Source of the DNA: UBA3263 sp964586765
Lineage (GTDB): Bacteria; Bacteroidota; Bacteroidia; Bacteroidales; Muribaculaceae
NCBI GenBank assembly: GCA_964586765.1
Contig: CAZPHN010000005.1
Coordinates: forward strand, 1 to 64,000
Reading direction: 5' to 3'
DNA: 64,000 bases
The notes beneath the pieces are model-generated. The model was not told the origin of the DNA. It saw only the letters and a program-made list of their open reading frames with translations, and searched no databases. A program made the translations under genes and the position numbers. How positions within the stretch are numbered: the stretch's first letter is position 1; each line of letters opens with the position of its first letter. Shown here one piece after another: positions 1 through 7,368 of the stretch.

Positions 1-54
1 TAGAGCATCTGACTGTTAATCAGAGGGTCCGGGGTTCAAGTCCCTGCTGGAGCG
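1..54 (+). tRNA. tRNA-Asn (GTT), 5' end cut off by window start
   Basis: The 3' three quarters of a tRNA are visible. The anticodon stem pairs TCTGA (8-12) with TCAGA (20-24) around loop CTGTTAA, which puts anticodon GTT (Asn) at 15-17. The T arm is CGGGG/CCCTG around TTCAAGT. The acceptor 3' strand runs 47-53 and the discriminator G, usual for tRNA-Asn, is at 54. CCA is not encoded. The 5' acceptor strand and part of the D arm lie outside the window. Confidence 0.93.
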
Positions 55-88
55 CACATAATTTGTAATTTTTAGGGTTAATAAATGG

Positions 89-118
89 AGACGAGGTCAA
101 TGAAATCTCGTCTTTTTT
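89..118 (+). terminator. Rho-independent terminator of tRNA-Asn
   Basis: A perfect 7-bp stem, AGACGAG (89-95) with CTCGTCT (107-113), is followed by a run of T to 118, 35 bases after the tRNA. It ends just before the next gene and argues that this gene starts at 133, after the hairpin. Confidence 0.8.
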
Positions 119-132
119 ATGCCAAGAATCTC

Positions 133-1137
133 ATGAAGAAAGTCTCTGTCATTGTTGCCGTTTACGGCGTAGAATATTGGATAGAAGAGAGCCTGCACTC
201 ACTTCTTACCCAGTCACTCCCGCCGGAACAGATGGAGATTATTCTTGTCAACGATGCCTCGCCCGACGACTCGATGGAAATAGCCCGCCGACTGGTTGAG
301 ACTCAGTTTCCGGAGCGTCGCCCCTACGTCAAGTTCATCGACCACCCGTTTAATATGGGCGTCAGCCATACCCGCCGCGACGGAATTCTTGCGGCAACCG
401 GCGATTATATAATCCATTTTGACCCTGACGACCTGCTTCACCCGCAGGCTTACGAACTTATGCTCGCCGAGGCAGAGCGTTCAAATGCCGACATTACGCT
501 ATGTGATTTCCTTTACGTAAACGGCGGAAATCGCACATTGCTGCGCCAGCGACCCAAGGAGATGACCGCCCGATGCCTTATGGAGCAGATTTGCGGCGCG
601 AGGGTTCCTGCGCTCCATGGCTCGATGTGTAACAAGCTGATTGTAACATCGCTCTATGAGCGCGTAAAGCTTCCGGACCGTATAAACTTCTGTGAGGACG
701 CAATGACGGTATGCGCTATGCTCTGTCTCGACGATGTGACCGTCGCGTCTACTGACCTCCCGCTGTATACCTACCGTTTTCGCGACGGCTCGATGGTGGG
801 CACCTCCAACTATGAGGGTGACATACGCCTTTATAAAGAACTGGCAAAGCGTGCCGGCGAAGCCCGTCAGACATGGCAGCGCAATGCCTTCAGCGCATTT
901 ATCTCCAAGCTGCTTTACCACAGAAGTTACTTCGAATTCCGCGGAACCGCCGAGGAGTTCGCGCGCCGTTTCGGACGTTTTGCTATCTACGTGGATTTCG
1001 CAGCCAACGTTCCCAAAAGCGAAAAACGCCGCATACGTCTGGCTCTTGAAGGCAAGACCATGCCCTCGCGTTTCCGCCGCCGCCTTCTCTACGGATTTTA
1101 CCGCCGCCTGAACAACATAAAGGAGCGTTTCAGCTGA
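133..1137 (+). CDS. Family 2 glycosyltransferase
   Basis: A 334-residue GT-A fold glycosyltransferase. The N-terminus reads KKVSVIVAVYG, followed by VNDASPDD, the usual nucleotide-sugar binding start of GT2. The metal-binding DxD region is HFDPDDLL. The C-terminal third is basic (RFRRRLLYGFYRRL), which suggests association with the inner face of the membrane. The reading frame stays open upstream to an ATG at 85, but that stretch codes across a clear terminator hairpin (89-118), so the ATG at 133 is preferred; ATG 100 is also possible. There is no room for a separate promoter between hairpin and start, so transcription may depend on read-through from the tRNA. Family assignment is firm. Donor and acceptor sugars cannot be read from the sequence; a role in capsule, LPS or glycoprotein glycan synthesis is an inference. 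Confidence 0.88.
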   Translation: MKKVSVIVAVYGVEYWIEESLHSLLTQSLPPEQMEIILVNDASPDDSMEIARRLVETQFPERRPYVKFIDHPFNMGVSHTRRDGILAATGDYIIHFDPDDLLHPQAYELMLAEAERSNADITLCDFLYVNGGNRTLLRQRPKEMTARCLMEQICGARVPALHGSMCNKLIVTSLYERVKLPDRINFCEDAMTVCAMLCLDDVTVASTDLPLYTYRFRDGSMVGTSNYEGDIRLYKELAKRAGEARQTWQRNAFSAFISKLLYHRSYFEFRGTAEEFARRFGRFAIYVDFAANVPKSEKRRIRLALEGKTMPSRFRRRLLYGFYRRLNNIKERFS

Positions 1138-1155
1138 ACCTTTTGGAGCGACAGG

Positions 1156-1188
1156 GCGTTTTATTGGTGTTAAAATTCAATAAAACGC
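1156..1188. repeat. Perfect 11-bp inverted repeat before rubrerythrin
   Basis: GCGTTTTATTG (1156-1166) is repeated in reverse complement as CAATAAAACGC (1178-1188), with 11 bases between. It ends 8 bases before the rubrerythrin ATG. No T run follows, so it fits a simple terminator poorly; an operator or a leader hairpin is possible. Confidence 0.6.
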
Positions 1189-1196
1189 TTAATACT

Positions 1197-1781
1197 ATGG
1201 CTACAAAAAGCATTAAAGGCACACAAACCGAAAAAAACCTTGTAATCTCCTATGCCTCGGAGTCAATGGCGTATACACGTTATACCTATTATGCACAGCA
1301 GGCAACTAAAGAATCATATTTCCCCATAGCGAAAGTATTTGAGGATACCGCCGCCAATGAGTTGCACCACAGCAAGATATTCTTCCGCGACCTTGAGGGC
1401 GAGCAGGTAACTATTGACCTGACAGTCGACGCAGGCATTATCGGCACCACGCTCGAGAACCTCACCATCGCCGCCAACGAGGAGCAGGCAGAAGGCGTTG
1501 ACGCATACATTGCGTTCGCAAAGACCGCCGACGATGAAGGCTTCCCCGAAATCGCCGCCCATTTCCGCGCGATAGCTGAAATCGAGGCGCGCCACGAAAA
1601 ACGTTTCCGCAAGCTGATTGACCAAGTAAAGAACGGAACCGTATGGAAGCGCGACGAACCTATCCAGTGGCAGTGTTTAGTATGCGGTTACATCTATTAC
1701 GGCACGGAGCCGCCCACGAAGTGTCCCGCCTGCGACCATCCCATGCAGCACTATATGCCGCTTGACATGGACTTGGAATAA
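1197..1781 (+). CDS. rbr: Rubrerythrin
   Basis: A 194-residue cytoplasmic peroxide-reducing diiron protein. The N-terminal ferritin-like four-helix domain carries the expected glutamate motifs (for example ANELHHSK, AANEEQAEG and EIEARHEKRF). The C-terminal rubredoxin domain has two iron-binding cysteine pairs, CLVCGY and CPACDH. It reduces hydrogen peroxide and protects an anaerobe during oxygen exposure. The start is set at ATKSIKGT because this is the conserved rubrerythrin N-terminus; an upstream in-frame extension from 1143 would code through the inverted repeat at 1156-1188. Its last 31 bases overlap the end of the convergent CPBP gene. Confidence 0.96.
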   Translation: MATKSIKGTQTEKNLVISYASESMAYTRYTYYAQQATKESYFPIAKVFEDTAANELHHSKIFFRDLEGEQVTIDLTVDAGIIGTTLENLTIAANEEQAEGVDAYIAFAKTADDEGFPEIAAHFRAIAEIEARHEKRFRKLIDQVKNGTVWKRDEPIQWQCLVCGYIYYGTEPPTKCPACDHPMQHYMPLDMDLE

Positions 1782-2575
1782 TTCCTATAAATCAAATAGA
1801 GACCTACGGCTGTAAAGAGAGCCGAGGCTATACTCAAAACGGGAGTGGACAGACCGATTGCATCGGCGTTCGCCCCCGTTTGATATGTCAATACCGCAAG
1901 CGCGTTGTTGAGCATATGGCATGCAATGGCGGTCCAGAGCGAGCCGCTCCACAAGGCAACATAGCCGAATCCCGCCCCGAGCAGGGTGCGCGGAATCATG
2001 CCTATAGGCTGAGCGTGGAGCACACTGAAACAGATTGCCGCAGTCCAGACGGCAATATGGGCGGACATAGGGCGCGAGCGGAGCATATTCTGCAGCGCAC
2101 CGCGGAAAAACAGTTCCTCACAGAGTCCCGGAAGCACGGCGAGAACGCAGTATGCGAGTATGGTGTTAGCCACCCCGCCGCCGCCAATCATCGTCATCAC
2201 CATACGCTGGCTTTCAGCCTCGCCGGCAACTACGCTTGCCGACCAAGGAAATTTCTCACAAAGCTGAGCCAGAGCATTGACCGCCGGGATAGAGACCACC
2301 AGAGTCAACAGAGAGAGACAAAGTACCGACCATGACGGCAACCGGCGCACTCCGAGCAACTCGGCAGGCAGACGGGTAGAAAGTAGCGCGCATACCGCCG
2401 CCGGAAGCATGAACATAAGCAGTTGCTGACCTATGGAGCTAATACGCAGTTGCGCCACTTCCGGCATGCCGAGCCTCACGATTATAGTCTGAAAGCCAAA
2501 GGCAAGACACATTCCAAGCACAAGCAGGAGCCACAGGAGCAACATACGCCTGCCATATGAAAGAATAAATTTCAT
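1751..2575 (-). CDS. CPBP family intramembrane metalloprotease
   Basis: A 274-residue polytopic membrane protein of the CPBP (CAAX protease and bacteriocin-processing, ABI) family. The family motifs are present in order: CEELFFRGAL (the paired glutamates and arginine), FSVLHAQ and CHMLNNALA, giving the Glu/His active site inside the membrane. Several hydrophobic segments surround them. Known members cleave prenylated or peptide substrates or act in bacteriocin self-protection; the substrate here is unknown. The ATG overlaps the TGA of trmN6 (ATGA, 2572-2575), so the two are translationally coupled. The 3' end overlaps rubrerythrin by 31 bases on the opposite strand. Confidence 0.9.
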   Translation of the reverse strand: MKFILSYGRRMLLLWLLLVLGMCLAFGFQTIIVRLGMPEVAQLRISSIGQQLLMFMLPAAVCALLSTRLPAELLGVRRLPSWSVLCLSLLTLVVSIPAVNALAQLCEKFPWSASVVAGEAESQRMVMTMIGGGGVANTILAYCVLAVLPGLCEELFFRGALQNMLRSRPMSAHIAVWTAAICFSVLHAQPIGMIPRTLLGAGFGYVALWSGSLWTAIACHMLNNALAVLTYQTGANADAIGLSTPVLSIASALFTAVGLYLIYRNYSKSMSSGI

Positions 2576-3249
2576 AAATAAAAGTCGTTGACAAGTTGTT
2601 TATAAACATCTGAGTGGATATGAAGTTCGGAAAACTCCGGCTCACAGGCCGATGATACCTCACCGAACTCCAGCAGCAAGCGTCGGGGCTCCATGGCGCG
2701 CTTGCGTGTAAACAATCCCGCTCGGCGCGTAAGCCCCAATCCCGCCAGCCGGGCGGCAAAAGTCCAGTCGCGCTCAAGGTCCGTCGGGATAATGACGCTG
2801 ACTCTGCCGTCGGAATCAAGCATCCGAGCCGCCTTTGCCATGAATGCGTCGGGCGTGAGATTCCCCTGATGGCGCGCGGCGGCACGCGCCGGGTCCGGAG
2901 CATGCTCTCCGGTAGCAAAAAACGGCGGATTTGAAACGATATTGTCGAATTTTTCCTCTCTGACAGTCAAAAAATCAGCGCAACGGGTCTCAATCAGGTC
3001 ACTCCAAGGCGATTTGGCAACATTTTCCGCCGCTTCGCGCGCGGCGTCCGCATCAACCTCGACCATAACCACGCCCGAAGCTCCGCGCTGAGCCACCATC
3101 AGCCCGATTAGCCCGCAGCCGCAGCCCACGTCAAGCACCCTGCCGCCACAGCGCGCCCACGCGCCGAGCGTCACCCCATCGGTGCCGACCTTCATCGCCG
3201 CCGCCTCATGGCAAACCTCAAACCGCTTAAACCTAAACGCCGTCATCAT
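2572..3249 (-). CDS. trmN6: tRNA1(Val) A37 N6-methyltransferase (TrmN6/YfiC)
   Basis: A class I SAM-dependent methyltransferase of about 225 residues. The start region FRFKRFEV...AMKVGTDGVTLGAW is the TrmN6 signature. The SAM-binding loop is VLDVGCGCGLIGL, and the catalytic NPPF motif that handles the target adenine amino group is in IVSNPPFF. In E. coli this enzyme methylates A37 of tRNA-Val. Two adjacent ATGs (3249 and 3246) are both possible; the frame is open further upstream to 3300 but that part codes across the rpmE2 terminator. The gene is coupled by ATGA to the CPBP protease. There is no visible space for its own promoter, so expression may come from terminator read-through. Confidence 0.9.
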   Translation of the reverse strand: MMTAFRFKRFEVCHEAAAMKVGTDGVTLGAWARCGGRVLDVGCGCGLIGLMVAQRGASGVVMVEVDADAAREAAENVAKSPWSDLIETRCADFLTVREEKFDNIVSNPPFFATGEHAPDPARAAARHQGNLTPDAFMAKAARMLDSDGRVSVIIPTDLERDWTFAARLAGLGLTRRAGLFTRKRAMEPRRLLLEFGEVSSACEPEFSELHIHSDVYKQLVNDFYL

Positions 3250-3250
3250 C

Positions 3251-3298
3251 AAAAAAATGCGAGAGCGGCGAGCCTCCGGTTGGGGTGGTTCGCCGCTC
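3251..3298 (-). terminator. Rho-independent terminator after rpmE2
   Basis: A 12-bp stem (3263-3274 with 3287-3298, one G-T pair, GC-rich) is followed on the minus strand by seven T (3251-3257). It ends one or two bases before the trmN6 start codon. Confidence 0.82.
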
Positions 3299-3324
3299 AA
3301 AGGGGTTAAAAAGTCGGGCAGAAA

Positions 3325-3579
3325 TTACTTTTTGCCGCGGTTGCCGTAACGGCTCATGAACTTGTCGACGCGACCGGCGGTGTCGACGAGCTTCTGCTTG
3401 CCGGTGAAGAAGGGGTGAGAGCTTGAGGTGATTTCAAGCTTAACGAGGGGGTATTCAACGCCGTCGATAACGATAGTTTCCTTAGCGGCAACGGTGCTGC
3501 GGGTGATGAATACTTCGTCGTTCGACATATCCTTGAAGGCTACTTCGCGGTATTCTGCGGGGTGAAGGTCTTTCTTCAT
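3325..3579 (-). CDS. rpmE2: 50S ribosomal protein L31, type B
   Basis: An 84-residue ribosomal protein that bridges the 50S and 30S subunits. The start MKKDLHPAEYREV, SSSHPFFTGKQKLVDTAGRV in the middle and the end FMSRYGNRGKK are typical. It has no cysteines, so it is the zinc-independent (C-) form, common in Bacteroidales. It is a single gene with its own -7 box at 3661-3668, a leader of about 75 bases with a hairpin (3617-3645), and a strong terminator. Confidence 0.97.
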   Translation of the reverse strand: MKKDLHPAEYREVAFKDMSNDEVFITRSTVAAKETIVIDGVEYPLVKLEITSSSHPFFTGKQKLVDTAGRVDKFMSRYGNRGKK

Positions 3580-3616
3580 ATCTGTTAATCAGTTAATTAA
3601 TCGGGTTAAATTTGTT

Positions 3617-3645
3617 GAATACGGAGGCCGGTAACTCCTCCATTC
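3617..3645 (-). promoter_or_regulatory. Hairpin in rpmE2 leader
   Basis: In the leader, GAAT+GGAGG (3617-3627, with a 2-base bulge) can pair with CCTCC+ATTC (3637-3645). Leaders of ribosomal protein genes often carry autoregulatory structures. That it does so here is inference only. Confidence 0.35.
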
Positions 3646-3660
3646 TTCGTAATGGCGCGG

Positions 3661-3668
3661 CAAAGTTA
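3661..3668 (-). promoter_or_regulatory. -7 box of rpmE2 (TAACTTTG)
   Basis: On the minus strand TAACTTTG matches the Bacteroidales -7 consensus TAnnTTTG. No clean -33 TTTG is seen at the right distance. Confidence 0.6.
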
Positions 3669-3695
3669 CAAAAATTCCGCCAATTACGAAAACTT

Positions 3696-4991
3696 TTAAG
3701 CGATTTTTAAAAGGAACATGTTCTTTTTGCCGCGCTGAACGAGGATATACTTATCGTTGAGCAGCATATCTTTCGATGCAACAGCGTCGACATCGGTAAC
3801 TTTTTCCTTGTTGATGCTCAGTCCGCCGCCCTGAACCATCTTTCGATATTCGCCCTTGGAGGGGAATACGGCGGCGATGGGTGCGGTAAGGAGGTCGGCA
3901 AGGCGCGTTCCGTTCTCAATAACCTCGCGACTTACCTCAAACCGGGGGACGCCGTCCATAATGTCGAGGAAGAGGTCCTCGGGCAATTCGCGGAGCTGCT
4001 GGGCAGCCTTCGGGTTGAAGAGAATCTGCGATGCCTCGATTGCGGCGTTGCAGTCAGCCTCAGAGTGAACCATGGTGGTGATTTCACGGGCAAGACGTTT
4101 CTGCAGGGGACGCTGACCGGGGTCGGCAGCCTGCTGAGCAATGAGTTCATCAACCTCCTCGCGGCTGAGAGTGGTGAAAATCTTGATATACTTTTCGGCA
4201 TCGGCATCGCTTACGTTGAGCCAGAACTGATAGAACTTGTAGGGCGATGTGTAGCGTCGGTCAAGCCATACGTTGCCGCTCTCGGTCTTGCCGAATTTGC
4301 CACCGTCGGCCTTGGTAATGAGCGGACAGGTCAAAGCGAACGCCTCACCGCCTTCGGTGCGGCGGATAAGCTCGGTGCCGGTGGTGATATTGCCCCACTG
4401 GTCAGAGCCGCCAAGCTGCAGACGGCAGTTCTTGTTGCGATAGAGATAGAGATAGTCGTAACCCTGAAGGAGCTGATAAGAGAACTCGGTGAAACTCATG
4501 CCCTGCTGGCTTTCGCCGCTCAGACGCTTCTTAACGGAGTCCTTAGCCATCATATAGTTGACGGTGATGTGCTTGCCGATGTCGCGGATAAAATTGAGGA
4601 ACCCATAGTCCTTCATCCAGTCGTAATTATTGACCAGTTCGGCAGCATTGGGTGCGTCGGAATCAAAATCAAGGAACTTGGCGAGCTGCTTTTTGATACA
4701 CTCCTGATTGTGGCGCAGGGTTTCTTCGTCAATAAGCTTACGCTCCTGACTCTTCATTGAAGGGTCGCCAATCATGCCGGTGGCACCGCCGACAAGCGCG
4801 AGGGGTTTATGACCCGAGCGTTGGAAATGTTTAAGCATCATTACGCCAACAAGGTGACCTATGTGGAGGGAATCGGCCGTGGGGTCGATTCCGAGGTATG
4901 CGGTAGCCATACCCTTCTTGAGTTCTTCTTCTGTGCCGGGCATGATTGAGTGAATCATTCCGCGCCAAGTAAGTTCTTCAATAAAATCCAT
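3696..4991 (-). CDS. tyrS: Tyrosyl-tRNA synthetase
   Basis: A 431-residue class I aminoacyl-tRNA synthetase that charges tRNA-Tyr. The HIGH motif is HIGHL at residues 43-47. The tyrosine pocket and dimer core include GSDQWGN (about 195-201). The KMSKS loop is KFGKTESG (about 232-239), the usual TyrRS variant. The C-terminal part (GLSINKEKV) is an S4-type RNA-binding domain. Length is normal. It is transcribed alone from a canonical promoter shared, in mirror image, with murB. A weak A/T-only hairpin surrounds the stop codon. Confidence 0.98.
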   Translation of the reverse strand: MDFIEELTWRGMIHSIMPGTEEELKKGMATAYLGIDPTADSLHIGHLVGVMMLKHFQRSGHKPLALVGGATGMIGDPSMKSQERKLIDEETLRHNQECIKKQLAKFLDFDSDAPNAAELVNNYDWMKDYGFLNFIRDIGKHITVNYMMAKDSVKKRLSGESQQGMSFTEFSYQLLQGYDYLYLYRNKNCRLQLGGSDQWGNITTGTELIRRTEGGEAFALTCPLITKADGGKFGKTESGNVWLDRRYTSPYKFYQFWLNVSDADAEKYIKIFTTLSREEVDELIAQQAADPGQRPLQKRLAREITTMVHSEADCNAAIEASQILFNPKAAQQLRELPEDLFLDIMDGVPRFEVSREVIENGTRLADLLTAPIAAVFPSKGEYRKMVQGGGLSINKEKVTDVDAVASKDMLLNDKYILVQRGKKNMFLLKIA

Positions 4992-5025
4992 CGAACTAAA
5001 TTTAAAATTAGAGGTTTATAGACCG

Positions 5026-5058
5026 CAAATTTACGAAAAAATGGGGGAATTTTGCAAA
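5026..5058 (-). promoter_or_regulatory. tyrS promoter (-33 TTTG, -7 TAAATTTG)
   Basis: On the minus strand TTTG (5055-5058) lies 21 bases before TAAATTTG (5026-5033), the expected Bacteroidales spacing. The leader to tyrS is about 30 bases. Confidence 0.72.
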
Positions 5059-5065
5059 AAATGAG

Positions 5066-5073
5066 TAAATTTG
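5066..5073 (+). promoter_or_regulatory. murB -7 box (TAAATTTG), 4 bases before ATG
   Basis: TAAATTTG ends at 5073 and the murB ATG is at 5078. The box is part of a 13-bp inverted repeat (5022-5034 and 5065-5077) whose other arm holds the tyrS -7 box. Transcription from it would give a leaderless or nearly leaderless mRNA. Confidence 0.6.
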
Positions 5074-5077
5074 CGGT

Positions 5078-6064
5078 ATGAAACCGGAATTTGATGTGGA
5101 GGTTGCTCCGCTTACCACTTTTGGGATATCCGCCCGGGCGGCGGCATTGGTCCGCTGGCGCACGGTGGATGACCTGCTCGCGACACTTGCCGATGAGTCA
5201 CTGCCACGCCCGTTCAAAGCCATAGGCGGCGGAAGCAATCTGCTGTTTACAGGCAATTTCGGAGGCACGCTGCTTCGGCAGGAGTATGACCCTCAGATTG
5301 CTCCGGACGGCACAGTTCCCGCATCGATGACGCTCGACGATTTCTGTCGGCTTACGGCAGAGGCAGGTCTGCGCGGACCGGAGAACCTCAGCGGTATTCC
5401 GGGCACCATAGGCGGCGCATTGGTTCAGAACGCCGGCGCATATGGTGTAGAAATAGGTGATTTTTTGGAATCAGCCCGGCTGATGGACACAACCACAGGA
5501 AAGGTTATCACAGTTGACCGCGACTGGATGGATTACGCCTACCGGTCGTCACGCCTGAAGCGAGAAAACGGCCGCTATATAATTATTGATGCCATTCTCA
5601 AGCCGCAGCCGGCGGATACGCCCGCGCGCATCGATTACGGAAATCTGCGCACCGAGCTCGGAGACTCGGAGCCGACGCCTATGGCGGTGCGCAACGCCGT
5701 CCTGCGTGTGCGCGATTCAAAACTGCCGCGCCCGGAACAGACCGGCAGTGCAGGCTCGTTTTTCCGCAATCCGGAGGTTGACCCCGCGGTGCTGACCCCG
5801 GAAATGCCGCGCTACGGGCTGCCTTCAGGACTCGCCAAGGTGCCTGCCGCATGGCTGATTGACCGCTGCGGATTCAAGGGGCGGCAAATTGGCGGCGCAA
5901 AGGTATGGGAAAGCCAGCCATTAGTCATTGTCAACGCCGACGGTACCGCTACCGCCGCCGATGTCATTGACCTTGAAAACGAAATAATCAACACGGTACG
6001 TGACCGTTACAACATAATCCTCACCCCCGAGGTGGAACATATTTATGAGCAAACTGATAATTGA
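5078..6064 (+). CDS. murB: UDP-N-acetylmuramate dehydrogenase
   Basis: A 328-residue FAD enzyme that reduces UDP-GlcNAc-enolpyruvate to UDP-MurNAc, the second committed step of peptidoglycan precursor synthesis. The FAD-binding motifs are AIGGGSNLL and GIPGTIGGALVQNAGAYG. YRSSRLK matches the type I MurB substrate loop. The catalytic serine lies in GSAGSFFRNP, and the C-terminal catalytic glutamate is in TPEVEHI. It is the first gene of a murB-murA-WYL operon and overlaps murA by 20 bases. Its product is downstream of MurA in the pathway, so the two consecutive enzymes are made together. Confidence 0.97.
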   Translation: MKPEFDVEVAPLTTFGISARAAALVRWRTVDDLLATLADESLPRPFKAIGGGSNLLFTGNFGGTLLRQEYDPQIAPDGTVPASMTLDDFCRLTAEAGLRGPENLSGIPGTIGGALVQNAGAYGVEIGDFLESARLMDTTTGKVITVDRDWMDYAYRSSRLKRENGRYIIIDAILKPQPADTPARIDYGNLRTELGDSEPTPMAVRNAVLRVRDSKLPRPEQTGSAGSFFRNPEVDPAVLTPEMPRYGLPSGLAKVPAAWLIDRCGFKGRQIGGAKVWESQPLVIVNADGTATAADVIDLENEIINTVRDRYNIILTPEVEHIYEQTDN

Positions 6065-7367
6065 AGGAGGTCGACGGCTGAGCGGCTCCATTACGCCTAT
6101 GGGCGCGAAAAATGAAGCGTTGCAGGTCATTTGCGCCACACTGCTTACGCGCGCCGAGGTGGAAATTGACAATGTTCCCGAAATTCTCGACGTCAAAAAC
6201 CTGATTGACCTTTTGGCGCGCATGGGTGTCGCCGTAACGCGCCGCGGACATGGCAAATACACCTTCTGTGCCGCCAATCTTGACGTTGACTATGTGGATT
6301 CAGAGGATTATATCCACCGTTGCGCCGGCCTACGCGGCTCGGTGCTGCTTGTCGGTCCGCTGTTGGCACGCCTCGGCAAGGCATATTTCCCCAAGCCGGG
6401 AGGCGACAAGATAGGCAGGCGCAAGGTTGACACGCACATCCAAGGCATGATTAACCTCGGAGCATCGCTTGAGGTCAGTCCCAAAGGCGACGCATTTCTT
6501 CTCACCGCCCCCGCCGACGGACTCAAAGGGTGCGAAATGCTTCTCGATGAAGCATCCGTGACCGGTACGGGCAATATTCTGATGGCTGCGGCTCTCGCTT
6601 CCGGCGCAAGCCGGATTTACAACGCCGCATGCGAGCCGTACATCCAGCAACTATGCCGCCTGCTCACGGCTATGGGTGTAGAAATATCCGGCATTGGCTC
6701 CAATCTGCTGACAATCCATGGCGTAGGGTCGCCCGACAAGCTCGGAGGAGCCACCCACGTTGTCCTGCCCGACATGATTGAGGTTGGCTCATTCATAGGC
6801 ATGGCGGCAATGACCCGCAGCGAAATCACCATCAAGAACGTAAGCTACCGCAATCTCGGTATCATTCCCGAAAGCTTCCGCCGCCTCGGCATAAAGCTCG
6901 AGCAGCGTGGCGATGACATTTTCGTGCCGGCTCAGGAGACTTATGAAATTGAAACCGCCCTCGACGGGTCAATCATGACCATAGCCGACGCACCGTGGCC
7001 CGGACTGACGCCGGACCTTCTCAGCGTGATGCTCGTTGTAGCAACCCAGTGTCGCGGCTCGGTACTTATCCACCAGAAAATGTTTGAAAGCCGACTTTTC
7101 TTTGTCGACAACCTGATTGAAATGGGTGCGCAGATAATTCTTTGTGATCCCCACCGCGCCGTGGTAATAGGTCATGACCATAAATTCTGCCTCCGCGCTA
7201 ACAATATGTCGAGTCCCGACATCCGCGCCGGCATCGCCCTGCTCATCGCCGCCCTCAGCGCGAAGGGAACGAGCGTCATTGACAATATCCAGCAGATTGA
7301 CCGCGGCTACGAGGAAATTGAAGCGCGACTGAACGCCCTTGGAGCTAAAGTGATACGTCAGGACTGA
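6045..7367 (+). CDS. murA: UDP-GlcNAc 1-carboxyvinyltransferase, Asp variant
   Basis: A 440-residue EPSP-synthase-fold enzyme that transfers enolpyruvate from PEP to UDP-GlcNAc, the first committed step of peptidoglycan synthesis. The start SKLIIEGGRRLSG, GAKNEALQ and LPDMIEVGSFIGMAA are typical. The active-site loop reads KPGGDKIGRRKVD: the usual cysteine that fosfomycin alkylates (Cys115 in E. coli) is Asp121, coded by GAC at 6405-6407. Such Asp variants are active and fosfomycin-insensitive in other bacteria. From memory, Bacteroides MurA shares this residue, so it is probably a lineage trait. It overlaps murB by 20 bases and is followed one base later by the WYL gene. Confidence 0.97.
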   Translation: MSKLIIEGGRRLSGSITPMGAKNEALQVICATLLTRAEVEIDNVPEILDVKNLIDLLARMGVAVTRRGHGKYTFCAANLDVDYVDSEDYIHRCAGLRGSVLLVGPLLARLGKAYFPKPGGDKIGRRKVDTHIQGMINLGASLEVSPKGDAFLLTAPADGLKGCEMLLDEASVTGTGNILMAAALASGASRIYNAACEPYIQQLCRLLTAMGVEISGIGSNLLTIHGVGSPDKLGGATHVVLPDMIEVGSFIGMAAMTRSEITIKNVSYRNLGIIPESFRRLGIKLEQRGDDIFVPAQETYEIETALDGSIMTIADAPWPGLTPDLLSVMLVVATQCRGSVLIHQKMFESRLFFVDNLIEMGAQIILCDPHRAVVIGHDHKFCLRANNMSSPDIRAGIALLIAALSAKGTSVIDNIQQIDRGYEEIEARLNALGAKVIRQD

Positions 7368-7368
7368 T

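Noticed and set aside
3693..3713. CTTTTAA/TTAAAAG hairpin at the tyrS stop as a terminator
   Set aside because: The stem is only A/T pairs and no T run follows on the minus strand.
4065..4760. 231-codon open frame antisense to tyrS
   Set aside because: A shadow of the tyrS codon pattern; no domain and no start signal.
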